Source of the DNA: Brucella pseudogrignonensis
GTDB lineage: Bacteria > Pseudomonadota > Alphaproteobacteria > Rhizobiales > Rhizobiaceae
Direction of reading: 5' to 3'
NCBI RefSeq assembly: GCF_002252525.1
Contig: NZ_NNRM01000041.1
Location: forward strand, 124,001-188,000
DNA: 64,000 bases
Shown here: positions 1 to 9,105 of the stretch, one piece after another
Layout of the letters: every line of letters starts with the position of its first letter
Position numbering within the stretch: position 1 is the first letter of the stretch
Program-made: the position numbers and the translations under genes
Notes under the pieces: model-generated
The model's database searches: none
What the model was told of the DNA's origin: nothing
Seen by the model: only the letters and a program-made list of their open reading frames with translations

Positions 1-42
1 GCATCCCGAAAAGTGTGAAACGGTTTTCGGATAAAGATGCGC
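1..42 (-). repeat. Dispersed GTGTGAAACGGTTTT repeat, copy 1 (edge)
   Basis: This is an imperfect palindrome containing GAAAAGTGTGAAACGGTTTTC flanked by GCATCC and GATGCGC. The left edge may be cut by the window. It lies directly behind the stop codon of the minus-strand MFS gene. Five related copies occur near 13634, 36933, 38023, 50214 and 54268. Confidence 0.75.
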
Positions 43-45
43 GTC

Positions 46-1674
46 CTAGTGTAAATCGAGATGTGCTTTGAGCGGCATGTCATCGTGGATGGATACAGTC
101 TGCCGCTCAATCATACGGTGCACTAACGGGGGCGTTGCCCCTTTATGCAGCGCCAGAAGCCTTTCTGACACTTCGGCATCTGACTGCGTGCGGCGCTGAT
201 TGTGGCGCACATATTCCACCCATGTCGGAACGTGATAACTCTCCGTCCAGGTTTCAGGGTTTTCGAGATCGCGCAGCAAAGCCCATTGTCGCGCGCCGTC
301 GCGAATGCGAATGCGTCGTCTCAATGCCATTGCAGCCAAAAATGCCGGAACGTCTTCCTGAGCGATCTTATAGTCGACCATGATCATTATCGGGCCGCTG
401 CGTGATCGAAGATCAAGCCGCAGCTTGGGTTCACTGAAGCGATTAAGCGGATCGAGATTGAGCGATTCAAATTCCGGCTGTGGTAATAAAAACCCGACGA
501 GCGCTCCGAACAGCAAAACTCCTGCTGCAGCCATCAAGGCACCGGGCACACCAAACTCGTCAGCCACCGCACCCCAAAGCCAGCTGCCTGCTGCCATGCC
601 ACCAAACGTAGCAGTCTGATAAAGAGCCAGTGCGCGACCAACCACCCAGCGAGGGGTCGATAGCTGAACCGTCACATTGAAAAGCGAAAGAGCTAAAACC
701 CAGGACAGACCAGCCGGAAGTAAGAATACACAGCTCATCCATATGCTGCGGCTGACCGAAAGCAAAAGACAGCTGACCGCGAAGGCAGCAAAGGCGCTGC
801 GGACCAGCCATTCATTACCGAGCAATTCGCGCAGACGAGCACTTGAAAGCGCGCCACCAATGGCACCAATGCCGAAAAAGCCGAGCATGATGCCATAGGT
901 AAGTGCGGTCCCCTGAACGAGATCACGCGCCACAAGCGGCAAAAGCGCAAGAATCACAATCGCAGACAAACCGAATAGAAAGCCGCGAAACATGACTTTC
1001 AAAAGATTGGGGGACATGGAGACGTAGCGCAGCCCCGCTACCATCGCCGGGCCGAGTGCTTCACGCGGCAAGGTGGATTTTGCTATCTGTGGCTGCCAGC
1101 GCCAGAGCGCGAGGATGAGCGCGCAATAGCTGAATGCATTGAAAATAAAGGCAAAAGCCGCACCGGCGACTGCAACGATCGCACCGCCAATGGCGGGTCC
1201 GATGCTGCGCATCAAATTGAAGCTCATGGAATTGAGTGCAACAGCGGCAGGCAGGTCGGCTCGCGGGACAATATCGCCCATCGAAGCTTGCCATGAAGGA
1301 TTGTGCAAAGCGCCACCGCAGCCGATGAGGAAGGTAAACCCAAGCAGCATCCATGGCGTAAGGATGCCAAGATAGGCGGACACCGCAAGCACGACAGAAA
1401 CCAGAAGAAGCAAAACCTGCGCGGTCAACATGATGCGACGGCGGTCGAAATTATCGGCAAGCGCGCCAGCCGCAACCGAGAAAATCATCACAGGCAGCGT
1501 TGTAGAGGCCTGAACCAGCGCGACCATATCATCGGAGCGAGCAATGGTAGCCATCATCCAGCCCGCGCCGACTGTTTGCACGAGACCGCCAAGATTTGAA
1601 AATAGTGTCGCAGACCAGAGCGCGCGAAAAGTTCCGTATTGGAACGGCGCCAGGGGGGAATTTCTTTGCGGCAT
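46..1674 (-). CDS. MFS transporter with C-terminal accessory domain
   Basis: This is a predicted inner-membrane exporter of the MFS_3 / transmembrane secretion effector type. Residues about 1-415 carry roughly twelve hydrophobic segments, with the loop motif ADNFDRRR after TM2 (about residues 73-80), which matches the MFS motif A region. Residues about 425-542 form a soluble tail containing YHVPTWVEYVRHN. A tail of this kind is known in this subfamily and resembles the antibiotic-biosynthesis monooxygenase fold. The substrate cannot be read from sequence; relatives export siderophores or drugs. The gene is divergent from the secreted protein at 1872. Its stop codon abuts a dispersed repeat. 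The ATG at 1674 starts directly into MPQRNSPLAPF, as in relatives. Confidence 0.85.
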   Translation of the reverse strand: MPQRNSPLAPFQYGTFRALWSATLFSNLGGLVQTVGAGWMMATIARSDDMVALVQASTTLPVMIFSVAAGALADNFDRRRIMLTAQVLLLLVSVVLAVSAYLGILTPWMLLGFTFLIGCGGALHNPSWQASMGDIVPRADLPAAVALNSMSFNLMRSIGPAIGGAIVAVAGAAFAFIFNAFSYCALILALWRWQPQIAKSTLPREALGPAMVAGLRYVSMSPNLLKVMFRGFLFGLSAIVILALLPLVARDLVQGTALTYGIMLGFFGIGAIGGALSSARLRELLGNEWLVRSAFAAFAVSCLLLSVSRSIWMSCVFLLPAGLSWVLALSLFNVTVQLSTPRWVVGRALALYQTATFGGMAAGSWLWGAVADEFGVPGALMAAAGVLLFGALVGFLLPQPEFESLNLDPLNRFSEPKLRLDLRSRSGPIMIMVDYKIAQEDVPAFLAAMALRRRIRIRDGARQWALLRDLENPETWTESYHVPTWVEYVRHNQRRTQSDAEVSERLLALHKGATPPLVHRMIERQTVSIHDDMPLKAHLDLH

Positions 1675-1871
1675 TCGGACGAACCTCCATCCTCATCCGT
1701 TACTCTAGGCGATACGCGAATCGCACCCAGGTAACAAGCGCGTTCCGCCGAGCGCGACGGGACGACACACTCAAGCGATTGAAACGGCTTGAAGATAATG
1801 AATGCGGACACTCCCACTTTCTGGTGGAATAAGGTAAGCAGGCTTATTCCTTCATAAAAAACGCGTTCAAG

Positions 1872-3197
1872 ATGACACAGCTTTCCCGCTCTTCGCTATT
1901 TGGACTTGCCTTTGTTTGCCTCTCGGTTGGCTTCACCGGCACTTCGCTTGCGCAAAGCAAACTGCTGCAACTCACACCCGATACGGATGTCGAAGCGCAT
2001 GTCGCAAAGACAGATAGAGGCTATGTGATCGTGCAACCTGATGGTTCAGAGCTTGTGATGATCGATGCCGAGTGGGCTAAAAATTTTGAAGGTGAACCCA
2101 GCTTCACTGTCGCTGACTATAATTTTGACGGCTTTCCCGATGTCGCAATTGGCGCAACAACCAGCGACAGTACGGATACTGGCTTCGGCATCTTTCTCTA
2201 TGACGCTGACAGAAAATCCTACGCATCGCTTGATCTCCCGGAAGACTTCAACGATCGACTCAACTGCAGTGGATTGTGGAATGTCGAGCTGATTGAAAGC
2301 CAGAATGCCATCAAAAGCAGCTGCTATTTTGAGGGCGACGACGATAGGCGTGTCGATATCGTTCAGATTGATCCGGATGGTTCGCCTCATTTGCTGGAAC
2401 AATCGCGCGCGAAAGAAGAAGCTTGGCACTGGCCTTATATCGATAAACCAGCCCGCATGATAACCTATGATCGGGAAGGCAACGTCACGCTGGAAACAAT
2501 CGCTGCCCAGGATGACACCGAGAATAGCTGGACTGTTCCGGTCACCAAGCTGGAAATATATAGCAAACCCGATCCACAGACCCGCACGCCTGCTTATCTT
2601 CTGGAAGGCGAAACCGTCCGCATTTTGGCATTCAGTGGCGATTTCATGAAATTTGCTCGTGATGGCAGCGCCGGCATGTCTCAAGGCTGGATCTCGCTCA
2701 CGCAAGCCTATGATCTTGTTGCCCGATACGATACCGACGGCACCAAGCCACAAATGGCCTCTCTTGCCCTTTCCGACTATAAAGACACTGCGGAAAACCC
2801 TGACTACTATCGCAACCTATTCACGCTGACCGTGAAAAACACCGGCGATACGGATATGGAACTCACCAACGCAGAACTGTTTCTTGTGTTCAATGGCGAC
2901 AATGGCACACGCGTCGCGCACAAACTCTATGACATTTCAGGCCCAACGCTTAAGCCTGGCGAAAGCCATATGATCGACGATAATCCGATTGAGCAACGAG
3001 ACGGAAAATATGTGATTTACCATAGTGAAGACGGTCAGGATTCCTATCCGCTGTTTTTCCCGGCAGATCTGCCCGATGGCAAATACCGAGTCATCCCAAT
3101 CATAACAGATCCGGCCCTCAGCGGTTTTATCTATGGTGAGAACGAAATCGAACTTGAATATCCGCCGAAGCTCGATGCAAGTCTGATCAAGAATTAA
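1872..3197 (+). CDS. Secreted FG-GAP-like protein of unknown function
   Basis: The 441-residue product begins with a signal peptide (hydrophobic residues about 8-26, cleavage likely after SLA). Residues 82-90 read DYNFDGFPD, a calcium-binding-like FG-GAP/DxDxDG loop followed by VAIGA, as in XAC2610-type proteins. Residues about 225-285 (KLEIYSKPDPQ... LLEGETVRIL... GWISL) look like a bacterial SH3 domain. The C-terminal third is beta-rich and resembles an Ig-like or CARDB fold. The product is probably periplasmic or cell-surface. No enzyme motif is seen. Its last four bases (TTAA) overlap the convergent flavoprotein gene, so the two stop codons are interleaved. Function unknown. Confidence 0.8.
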   Translation: MTQLSRSSLFGLAFVCLSVGFTGTSLAQSKLLQLTPDTDVEAHVAKTDRGYVIVQPDGSELVMIDAEWAKNFEGEPSFTVADYNFDGFPDVAIGATTSDSTDTGFGIFLYDADRKSYASLDLPEDFNDRLNCSGLWNVELIESQNAIKSSCYFEGDDDRRVDIVQIDPDGSPHLLEQSRAKEEAWHWPYIDKPARMITYDREGNVTLETIAAQDDTENSWTVPVTKLEIYSKPDPQTRTPAYLLEGETVRILAFSGDFMKFARDGSAGMSQGWISLTQAYDLVARYDTDGTKPQMASLALSDYKDTAENPDYYRNLFTLTVKNTGDTDMELTNAELFLVFNGDNGTRVAHKLYDISGPTLKPGESHMIDDNPIEQRDGKYVIYHSEDGQDSYPLFFPADLPDGKYRVIPIITDPALSGFIYGENEIELEYPPKLDASLIKN

Positions 3198-4372
3198 GCG
3201 ACCTGCCCAGCACTCCAGCCGGACGACCATGCCCATTGGAAATTGTAGCCGCCAAGCCAGCCGGTGACATCGACCACTTCGCCTATGAAATAGAGGCCGG
3301 GAACGTTCTTTGCTTCCATCGTCTTGGAATCGAGATCACGCGTATCAACGCCGCCCAACGTGACCTCAGCCGTGCGGTAGCCTTCTGATCCAGCCGGTTT
3401 CACACGCCAGTCATTGACCGCAGCAGCGGCGCGGCGCAACGCGGCATCTGACAGGTCAGCGAGATTGCTCGCTGGAAAATCGGCGGCAATAAGCTGGGCC
3501 AACTTTTTGGGTATGAAATAGGAAAGTGCGGTTTGTAGAGCCTGCTTACCATTTTTGGACCGCTGTTCGCGCAGCGCTTCAAACAGATCGGTCTGCGGCA
3601 GCATGGAAATGACGATTTCATCCCCTTCCCGCCAGTAAGAGGAGATCTGCAGAATAGACGGGCCACTGATGCCGCGATGTGTGAACAGCATTGCCTCTGC
3701 AAAATTTGTCTTTTTGCATGAAACAACTGCATCAACGGCAACACCCGCAAGCGGCTTTAGCCGTTCGAGGAGATGCGGCTCAAATGTCAGAGGCACCAGA
3801 CCGGGACGTGTCTCGACCATACGAAGACCAAAGCGCGTGGCAATCTCATAGCCAAAGCCGGTCGCCCCCATCTTTGGGATCGACTTGCCACCGCTAGCAA
3901 TGACCAGCGATTTCGCTGAAACTGTGCCGCCCGAATGGCGAATAACAAAACCGCGCTCGGTCTTCTCGACATTCTCAACTGCTGTTTCCAGCTGCAAACG
4001 CGCACCGTAGCGATGCATCTCATCAAGCAACATATCAATAATCTGTGTTGCCGAACCATCGCAGAAAAGCTGCCCAAGCGTCTTTTCGTGATAGGCAATC
4101 CGATAGCGCTCAACGAGTTTGATGAAGTCGCGCTGGGTATAGCGGCTCAGTGCGGAAATACAGAAGTGTTTGTTCTGCGATAGAAAATTCTTTGGGCTTG
4201 CATGGATATTGGTGAAGTTGCAGCGACCCCCACCCGAAATACGGATTTTATCACCCGGCTTTTTCGCGTGATCCAGCACCAGCACTGAACGCCCGCGCTT
4301 CGCGGCTTCAATCGCGCACATCATGCCAGCAGCGCCAGCGCCTATTACCAAAACATCGACGCTCTGCAACAT
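3194..4372 (-). CDS. NAD(P)/FAD-dependent oxidoreductase, BaiN/HI0933 family
   Basis: This is a 392-residue cytosolic flavoprotein. The N-terminus has the dinucleotide-binding GAGAAG (residues 11-16), followed by GDKIRISGGGRCNFTN, the signature of the HI0933-like/BaiN family. The C-terminal FAD motif LYFIGEVVDVTGWLGGYNFQ is intact. Family members are often annotated as TIGR00275 flavoproteins or tricarballylate-dehydrogenase-like. The physiological substrate is generally unknown, and nothing nearby assigns one. Length is typical (about 390). It converges with the secreted-protein gene with a 4-bp overlap at the stops. Confidence 0.85.
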   Translation of the reverse strand: MLQSVDVLVIGAGAAGMMCAIEAAKRGRSVLVLDHAKKPGDKIRISGGGRCNFTNIHASPKNFLSQNKHFCISALSRYTQRDFIKLVERYRIAYHEKTLGQLFCDGSATQIIDMLLDEMHRYGARLQLETAVENVEKTERGFVIRHSGGTVSAKSLVIASGGKSIPKMGATGFGYEIATRFGLRMVETRPGLVPLTFEPHLLERLKPLAGVAVDAVVSCKKTNFAEAMLFTHRGISGPSILQISSYWREGDEIVISMLPQTDLFEALREQRSKNGKQALQTALSYFIPKKLAQLIAADFPASNLADLSDAALRRAAAAVNDWRVKPAGSEGYRTAEVTLGGVDTRDLDSKTMEAKNVPGLYFIGEVVDVTGWLGGYNFQWAWSSGWSAGQVA

Positions 4373-4507
4373 TCAACTCCGGGTCAATTCTTCGCGGCAC
4401 CATATTGTTGTATATCGCAAGCGCAAGACGTGTTTTGGAGTTTTTAAACGTCTGGGAGTTAGAAAGAGTATAAAGTTGGACCATTTTCAAGGAAGCGGGG
4501 GCAGAAT

Positions 4508-6199
4508 TTGAAAGCTTCGGTCTCTTCAATACCGGATAACCAATCTGGAAGATCCCGTTTTATAAGCGGCCCGATCTTCTGGATGGTGCTCATTCTTGCC
4601 TTGCTTGTCGTCCTTTTGGTCCTGCCGCTAGTTGTGCCAATCGGCCCAATGTATTGGGACACCTATATCTATCTCGATGCAGCGCAGCGGATAGACACCG
4701 GACAAATACCGTCGGTTGATTTCTTCACCCCTGCAGGGCCACTCGGGTACTATCTGTTCGCCTGGGGACTGAACGTGTTTTCCTACGCGCAGCCAATGCT
4801 GCTCGCGCAATGGTCGACACTCATAGTCGCAGCACCATTAATGGCTGTCGTTCTTGCCGATGTTGACCGTCAAAGCCGATCCACCGCTTTCGCATTGCTG
4901 ATCCCGTTTCTGATTTTCGCCATCTCTCCGGCAAACGCTCAGTTTGAAACATCTTTTCCCGGTCTCGACGGTTTCGGCATTTATAATCGACAAGTGTGTC
5001 TGCTGCTTTATGTGCTGGTCGCCGGGCTTATTTTCATCCCCAACGGCAGAAAGCTTGCACTGTTATGTGCCGCGACGATGCTTTGTCTTTTCCTGACAAA
5101 GATCACTGGTTTTCTCGTTGGAGGGCTCTTCGGATTTACAGCTCTGCTTGCCGGGCGGATCTCAGTAATTAATGCTCTGATCGCCATTGTTGCAGCCCTC
5201 GTGGTGCTCGCCGGACTGGAACTCAATGGCCATATGATATCCGCCTATCTCGCAGATATCGGCCAATTGCTTGTGCTAAACGAAGCAGCGTTGCTGCCAC
5301 GCTTTCTCACAGTCATATCCGGCAAGCTTGATGTTATTCTGCCAGCAGGCGTTCTGGTTCTTGTGCTGTTCTTGCTCGAAACACGCCACAACATTACGCA
5401 AACCCGCTTGTTTGATCGCGGCTCAGTTTGGCTCGCAATCACAATTACCGGCGGGGTTTTTGTCGAAACACAAAACACGGGCAGTCAGGAATTCATTTTT
5501 CTGTGGCCAGTTCTGCTGATGATCTGGCAACGCATCAAGCCGTTGAGCGACAATAAAATCAAGATGACTGTGCTGATCCTTACAGCCTTCATCGCGGTCC
5601 CCACGGTAAGCAAGGTTGGGCATAAGGTGTTGCGCGCAATTGCTGTCGCTCCAACCTATGTTCAGCCGCCCGTTACCGAGCTGAAAAACATGGCTCAGGT
5701 TTCAACCAGAGCCGATATGATGGAGCGGGCGAAACTCCTGCCGCAGCATTATGCGGATTATTCTGCACCTTATGAGGCACTGGCACAGCAAGGACAACTG
5801 CCAAGCTGGCGGCTTTATTCCGAGCTCGACTATCAGATTTACTGGCTTATCTCGGTTGATGAAGCGGTCAAGGCGCTCAAAAAATTCGAGAAAGAAAACA
5901 GCATCCAGTTAAAAGCGCTGATGACACTCGACTTCACCGATCCGTTTCCGTGGCTCCTCAACCGAGAAGCCACCCGGAAAATCCAGATCGGTGCCGACCC
6001 TTTCCGCACTGTCGGGGCAATGACACCGGAGACAAAGGTCGCAGTTGAAGCAACGGATGGCATCTTGCAGCCTAAGTGCCCAATGACAACATCCCGTCTA
6101 GCCTTGCAGAAAATCTATGCCGATGCACTCAAAGATCGCGATGTGGTTGCGCTCGACCCTTGCTGGGATTTACTGCTACGCCCCGGCATTCTTAAATAA
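4508..6199 (+). CDS. Polytopic membrane protein, GT-C (PMT/ArnT-like) glycosyltransferase candidate
   Basis: The product has 563 residues with about ten or more hydrophobic segments and a soluble C-terminal part of about 180 residues. After TM1 comes an extracytoplasmic loop, MYWDTYIYLDAAQRI then GQIPSVDFFTPAGPLGYYL. This matches the GT-C pattern in which an acidic residue in the first loop binds a polyprenyl-phosphate-sugar donor (PMT, GT39 and ArnT relatives). I infer that it transfers a lipid-linked sugar to an envelope acceptor. It converges on the operon at 6232-11846, which appears to make such a donor, and shares a terminator with it. The start is a TTG after a purine-rich stretch; the next in-frame ATG is at 4583. 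Acceptor unknown. Confidence 0.65.
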   Translation: MKASVSSIPDNQSGRSRFISGPIFWMVLILALLVVLLVLPLVVPIGPMYWDTYIYLDAAQRIDTGQIPSVDFFTPAGPLGYYLFAWGLNVFSYAQPMLLAQWSTLIVAAPLMAVVLADVDRQSRSTAFALLIPFLIFAISPANAQFETSFPGLDGFGIYNRQVCLLLYVLVAGLIFIPNGRKLALLCAATMLCLFLTKITGFLVGGLFGFTALLAGRISVINALIAIVAALVVLAGLELNGHMISAYLADIGQLLVLNEAALLPRFLTVISGKLDVILPAGVLVLVLFLLETRHNITQTRLFDRGSVWLAITITGGVFVETQNTGSQEFIFLWPVLLMIWQRIKPLSDNKIKMTVLILTAFIAVPTVSKVGHKVLRAIAVAPTYVQPPVTELKNMAQVSTRADMMERAKLLPQHYADYSAPYEALAQQGQLPSWRLYSELDYQIYWLISVDEAVKALKKFEKENSIQLKALMTLDFTDPFPWLLNREATRKIQIGADPFRTVGAMTPETKVAVEATDGILQPKCPMTTSRLALQKIYADALKDRDVVALDPCWDLLLRPGILK

Positions 6200-6206
6200 T
6201 AAAATA

Positions 6207-6229
6207 GCCGGGATTTACCCGGCTTTTTT
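6207..6229. terminator. Bidirectional intrinsic terminator
   Basis: Stem GCCGGG/CCCGGC with loop ATTTA is followed by six T on the plus strand and preceded by an A-rich run. It serves the GT-C gene and the convergent aminotransferase operon. Confidence 0.85.
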
Positions 6230-6231
6230 CT

Positions 6232-7656
6232 TTACTTGATCTGCGCTTTTACGAAGTCCTTGACGATGCCAACAATGCCGCGTCCAAGAATTTCATCAAG
6301 CGCTGTGATGAACTCATCCACATGCGCGCGTCCACAAATCAGTGGTGGCTCAAGGCGGATCACGTTGCGATTATACTCGGTGAAAGCCACCAGTACGCCG
6401 TGATCACGCAGCAGATGACTGCCGATAAAGCCCGGCAACGAGCCTTTCAGCTTGTCATCAAGCATAGCCAGCACAGGGCGAAGTACCATTGGCATTGCGT
6501 TGGAGAAGTCATGGAACTCCAGCCCAACCATCATGCCCTTGCCGCGCACTTCCTTGATGAGTTTAGGATAACGTGTGTGCAGCTCATTCAGACGCTCCAG
6601 CAGATAATCGCCGGTTTCCGCCGAGTTATCGATGAGATGCTCGTCGTAAAGCACGTTGATCGTCTCGATCGAGGTGATGCAGGCTTCACCAATGCCGCCG
6701 AAAGTCGCCATTGCATGGATCATCGCCGTCTTCGGCGTACCATAGGCTTTCATATAGACGTCGCGCTTGGCAATCATCGCGGCCATAGCCGTCTTGCCGC
6801 CACCGAGCGACTTGGCAAGGGCAGTAACATCCGGAATGACGCCGTAATGCTCAAAGGCATAGAACTTTCCGGTACGGCCAAAGCCGCACTGCACTTCGTC
6901 AGCGACCCAAATCACACCATACTGATCACAGAGCTGGCGCAGCTTTTGCCAGAATGCGGTATCGGCCTGAATGATGCCGCCGCCGCCCTGAACGGTTTCA
7001 AGCACGATGACGCCAATTTCAGGGTCCGAGCGGAACGCATTTTCGATTGACTCAATATCGCCGAACGGTACGCGCACCGTATTGTCGACCAGCTTGAACT
7101 CACCACGATAAAGCCCGCCATCGGTGATCGACAGCACACCCTTGGTTTTGCCGTGGAAAGAATTTTCGGCATAGACGATCTTCGGCTTCTTCGGCCCTGC
7201 AGCACGTTCTGCGACCTTGATCGCAGCTTCCATAGCTTCCGAGCCGGACGAGCCCAAGAACACCATATCAAGATCGCCCGGCGAGCAGGCTGCAATGTCA
7301 TAGGCAAGGGCCGCCGCATATTGCGACATGAAAGCGATGGCGATTTCGTGCCGCATTTCTTCCTGAAACTTGCGGCGGGCTTCCAGAATACGCGGATGAT
7401 TGTGCCCCAGTGCCAGAGACCCGAAGCCACCGAAGAAATCGAGAATCTTGCGACCATTCTGATCGTAATAATACATGCCTTCGGCACGCTCGATTTTAAC
7501 CTTGTGAAAGCCAAGCAGCTTCATGAAATGAAGCTGTCCCGGATTAAGGTGTCCAGTGAAAAGCTCCGTCATGCGTGGCAGGTCAAGCGCCTTGGCGTCT
7601 TCAACCGTCAGAAGCTTCGGCTTAGGCGTGGTATTCGTTATAACTTTATTGGTCAT
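6232..7656 (-). CDS. Class III (fold type I) PLP aminotransferase
   Basis: This is a 474-residue PLP-dependent aminotransferase of the ornithine/GABA/putrescine class III group. Seen in sequence: SSGSEAMEAA (PLP phosphate binding, about 136-145), DEVQCGFGRTG (253-263) with the cofactor-ring Asp253, and ALAKSLGGG with the Schiff-base Lys282. It is the last gene of a five-gene operon, 9 bp after the SDR gene. Class III enzymes usually transaminate aldehydes or terminal keto groups. In this operon it could aminate the keto-sugar made by the DprE1-like oxidase or an aldehyde made by the SDR. That role is inferred from context only. Confidence 0.85.
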   Translation of the reverse strand: MTNKVITNTTPKPKLLTVEDAKALDLPRMTELFTGHLNPGQLHFMKLLGFHKVKIERAEGMYYYDQNGRKILDFFGGFGSLALGHNHPRILEARRKFQEEMRHEIAIAFMSQYAAALAYDIAACSPGDLDMVFLGSSGSEAMEAAIKVAERAAGPKKPKIVYAENSFHGKTKGVLSITDGGLYRGEFKLVDNTVRVPFGDIESIENAFRSDPEIGVIVLETVQGGGGIIQADTAFWQKLRQLCDQYGVIWVADEVQCGFGRTGKFYAFEHYGVIPDVTALAKSLGGGKTAMAAMIAKRDVYMKAYGTPKTAMIHAMATFGGIGEACITSIETINVLYDEHLIDNSAETGDYLLERLNELHTRYPKLIKEVRGKGMMVGLEFHDFSNAMPMVLRPVLAMLDDKLKGSLPGFIGSHLLRDHGVLVAFTEYNRNVIRLEPPLICGRAHVDEFITALDEILGRGIVGIVKDFVKAQIK

Positions 7657-7665
7657 GGCCTGTCC

Positions 7666-8649
7666 TCACGCTGCCTTCGATGCAAGCTTTTTGTGATATT
7701 CGCTATAGGCTGCAATCAGCATGTCTTCATCGCGATATTGCGGCACCCAGCCCAGTTCCCGCTCGCCTTTCGACACATCGAGAACGCACATTTCGTCAGC
7801 AATCAGATATTGCTCCGGGTCCATCAAAGGCTTGTTGAGCCAGTCGAGGAAATCCAGCGTGCGCTTGACCGCCCAGGCTGGTGTCGGCACCAGAATGGAT
7901 TTCGAGCCTGCGTGCTTGACCAGATCGCCGAGCAATTTGCGCACCGGCGGCGGATTGAGCGAGCCTAGATTATAAACCTCGTTCGGCACGCCTGCCTTGA
8001 AAGCGGCATAGCAAGCAGACGCACAGTCGAACACGGAAATGAACTGATAAGGATTTTTGCCAGAGCCGATCATCGGCACCGGCAGGTTGTTATCGATCAG
8101 CTTGAACAGCTTTTCCAGAATGCCAAGGCGTCCGGGTCCGATAATCAGGCGCGGACGGAACAGCGAAATGTTCATCCCTTTCTTGCGCCATTCTGCTGCC
8201 AATTCCTCGGTCTTTAGCTTCGACAGGCCATATTCGCCCAGCGGATTGCATGGGTGGTCTTCCTTCTGCGGCCAGACATAGGTGTGGCCATAAACCATGT
8301 CGGTGGTGAAATGCACGAGACGCTTTGCACCAGCCTCGTCCATCGCCTTGATAATGTTTTCCGTACCGTAATAGTTGACCGGAAAGAAGAAATCGTGACG
8401 CTTGGCCCGCACTTGAAGCGGAGAAAGCATTTTGGCCGAGAGATTATAGACCATATCGTCGGCGCGAAGCCCAAGCTTGCGGATTGCTTCCGGGTCGGTC
8501 ACATCCGTATGCACGAAAGTCGCTTGCGCATAATGCGCGAGATCGCTTTTCACGATGTCTGCGACGATCACTTCATGCCCGTCAGCGAGAAGCATGGGAG
8601 CCAGATAACGCCCCACAAAGCCATCGCCACCGAAAATAATATGTCTCAT
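7666..8649 (-). CDS. NAD-dependent epimerase/dehydratase (extended SDR)
   Basis: This is a 327-residue extended short-chain dehydrogenase. It has the nucleotide-binding GGDGFVG (7-13), catalytic TTD (115-117) and Y140xxxK144 (YGLSK), and the SDR C-terminal NLGS region. Such enzymes act on nucleotide sugars (epimerase, dehydratase, reductase). DprE2, the usual partner of DprE1, is a shorter classical SDR of about 250 residues, so this is not a simple DprE2. It is third from the start of nothing else but this pathway operon: it lies between the SMR and aminotransferase genes (22-bp and 9-bp gaps). The substrate may be a lipid-linked or nucleotide-linked sugar; this is unproven. Confidence 0.82.
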   Translation of the reverse strand: MRHIIFGGDGFVGRYLAPMLLADGHEVIVADIVKSDLAHYAQATFVHTDVTDPEAIRKLGLRADDMVYNLSAKMLSPLQVRAKRHDFFFPVNYYGTENIIKAMDEAGAKRLVHFTTDMVYGHTYVWPQKEDHPCNPLGEYGLSKLKTEELAAEWRKKGMNISLFRPRLIIGPGRLGILEKLFKLIDNNLPVPMIGSGKNPYQFISVFDCASACYAAFKAGVPNEVYNLGSLNPPPVRKLLGDLVKHAGSKSILVPTPAWAVKRTLDFLDWLNKPLMDPEQYLIADEMCVLDVSKGERELGWVPQYRDEDMLIAAYSEYHKKLASKAA

Positions 8650-8670
8650 AATCCTGCCCCAACCTTAAAT

Positions 8671-9090
8671 TTATGATGCTGAACGGTCTTGAACCGCCAC
8701 GTTCTGTTCGGCATCCGGCGTCTTGCCGCTCTGCGCGATCAGCACTGTTCCAATGCAAATGAAGGCGATGCCCGCAATCTTATAGGCGCCCAGTTCTTCC
8801 TTGAACAAAAGCCACGCAAAGACTGCGACGGCGACATAGGCAAGGCTCAGAAAAGGATAAGCAAAAGACAAATCGACTTTTGAGAGCACATACATGTGTG
8901 ATGCCATGGAAATCACGAACATGGTCAAACCAGCGAAAACCCACGGATTAAAGACAATCTGAAAGATCCGGTAAATCAACGTATCCGCTGTATAGCTGGC
9001 ATTACTGAACGTCATCATGCCATATTTGAGCAGCAGCTGTGCTGCTGCATTGGTCATGACCGTGAAGAGAATGAATGGGATATATTTCAT
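8671..9090 (-). CDS. Small multidrug-resistance/EamA-type protein, ArnE-like flippase candidate
   Basis: This is a 139-residue, four-TM inner-membrane protein. The segment VDLSFAYPFLSLAYVAV (72-88), followed by FKEEL, matches the conserved core seen in ArnE/ArnF (LPLS-AYP-LSL), the SMR subunits that flip undecaprenyl-phosphate-aminoarabinose. About 20 polar residues follow the last TM. Its place between a DprE1-like oxidase and an SDR suggests it flips the polyprenyl-phosphate-sugar made by the operon. A drug-efflux SMR role is less likely because EmrE-type proteins are about 110 residues and have a TM1 glutamate that I do not see here (TM1 is FILFTVMTNAAAQLLL). Confidence 0.75.
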   Translation of the reverse strand: MKYIPFILFTVMTNAAAQLLLKYGMMTFSNASYTADTLIYRIFQIVFNPWVFAGLTMFVISMASHMYVLSKVDLSFAYPFLSLAYVAVAVFAWLLFKEELGAYKIAGIAFICIGTVLIAQSGKTPDAEQNVAVQDRSAS

Positions 9091-9105
9091 CGTCTGTCCC
9101 GTGGT

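Noticed and set aside
2046-2753. A 235-codon minus-strand frame inside the secreted FG-GAP-like gene
   Set aside because: The plus strand has a signal peptide and FG-GAP loop; the mirror frame has none.
6322-7968. Long open frames on the plus strand opposite the aminotransferase and SDR genes
   Set aside because: They lie antisense to clearly conserved enzymes, have no family motifs and follow from codon bias of the opposite strand.
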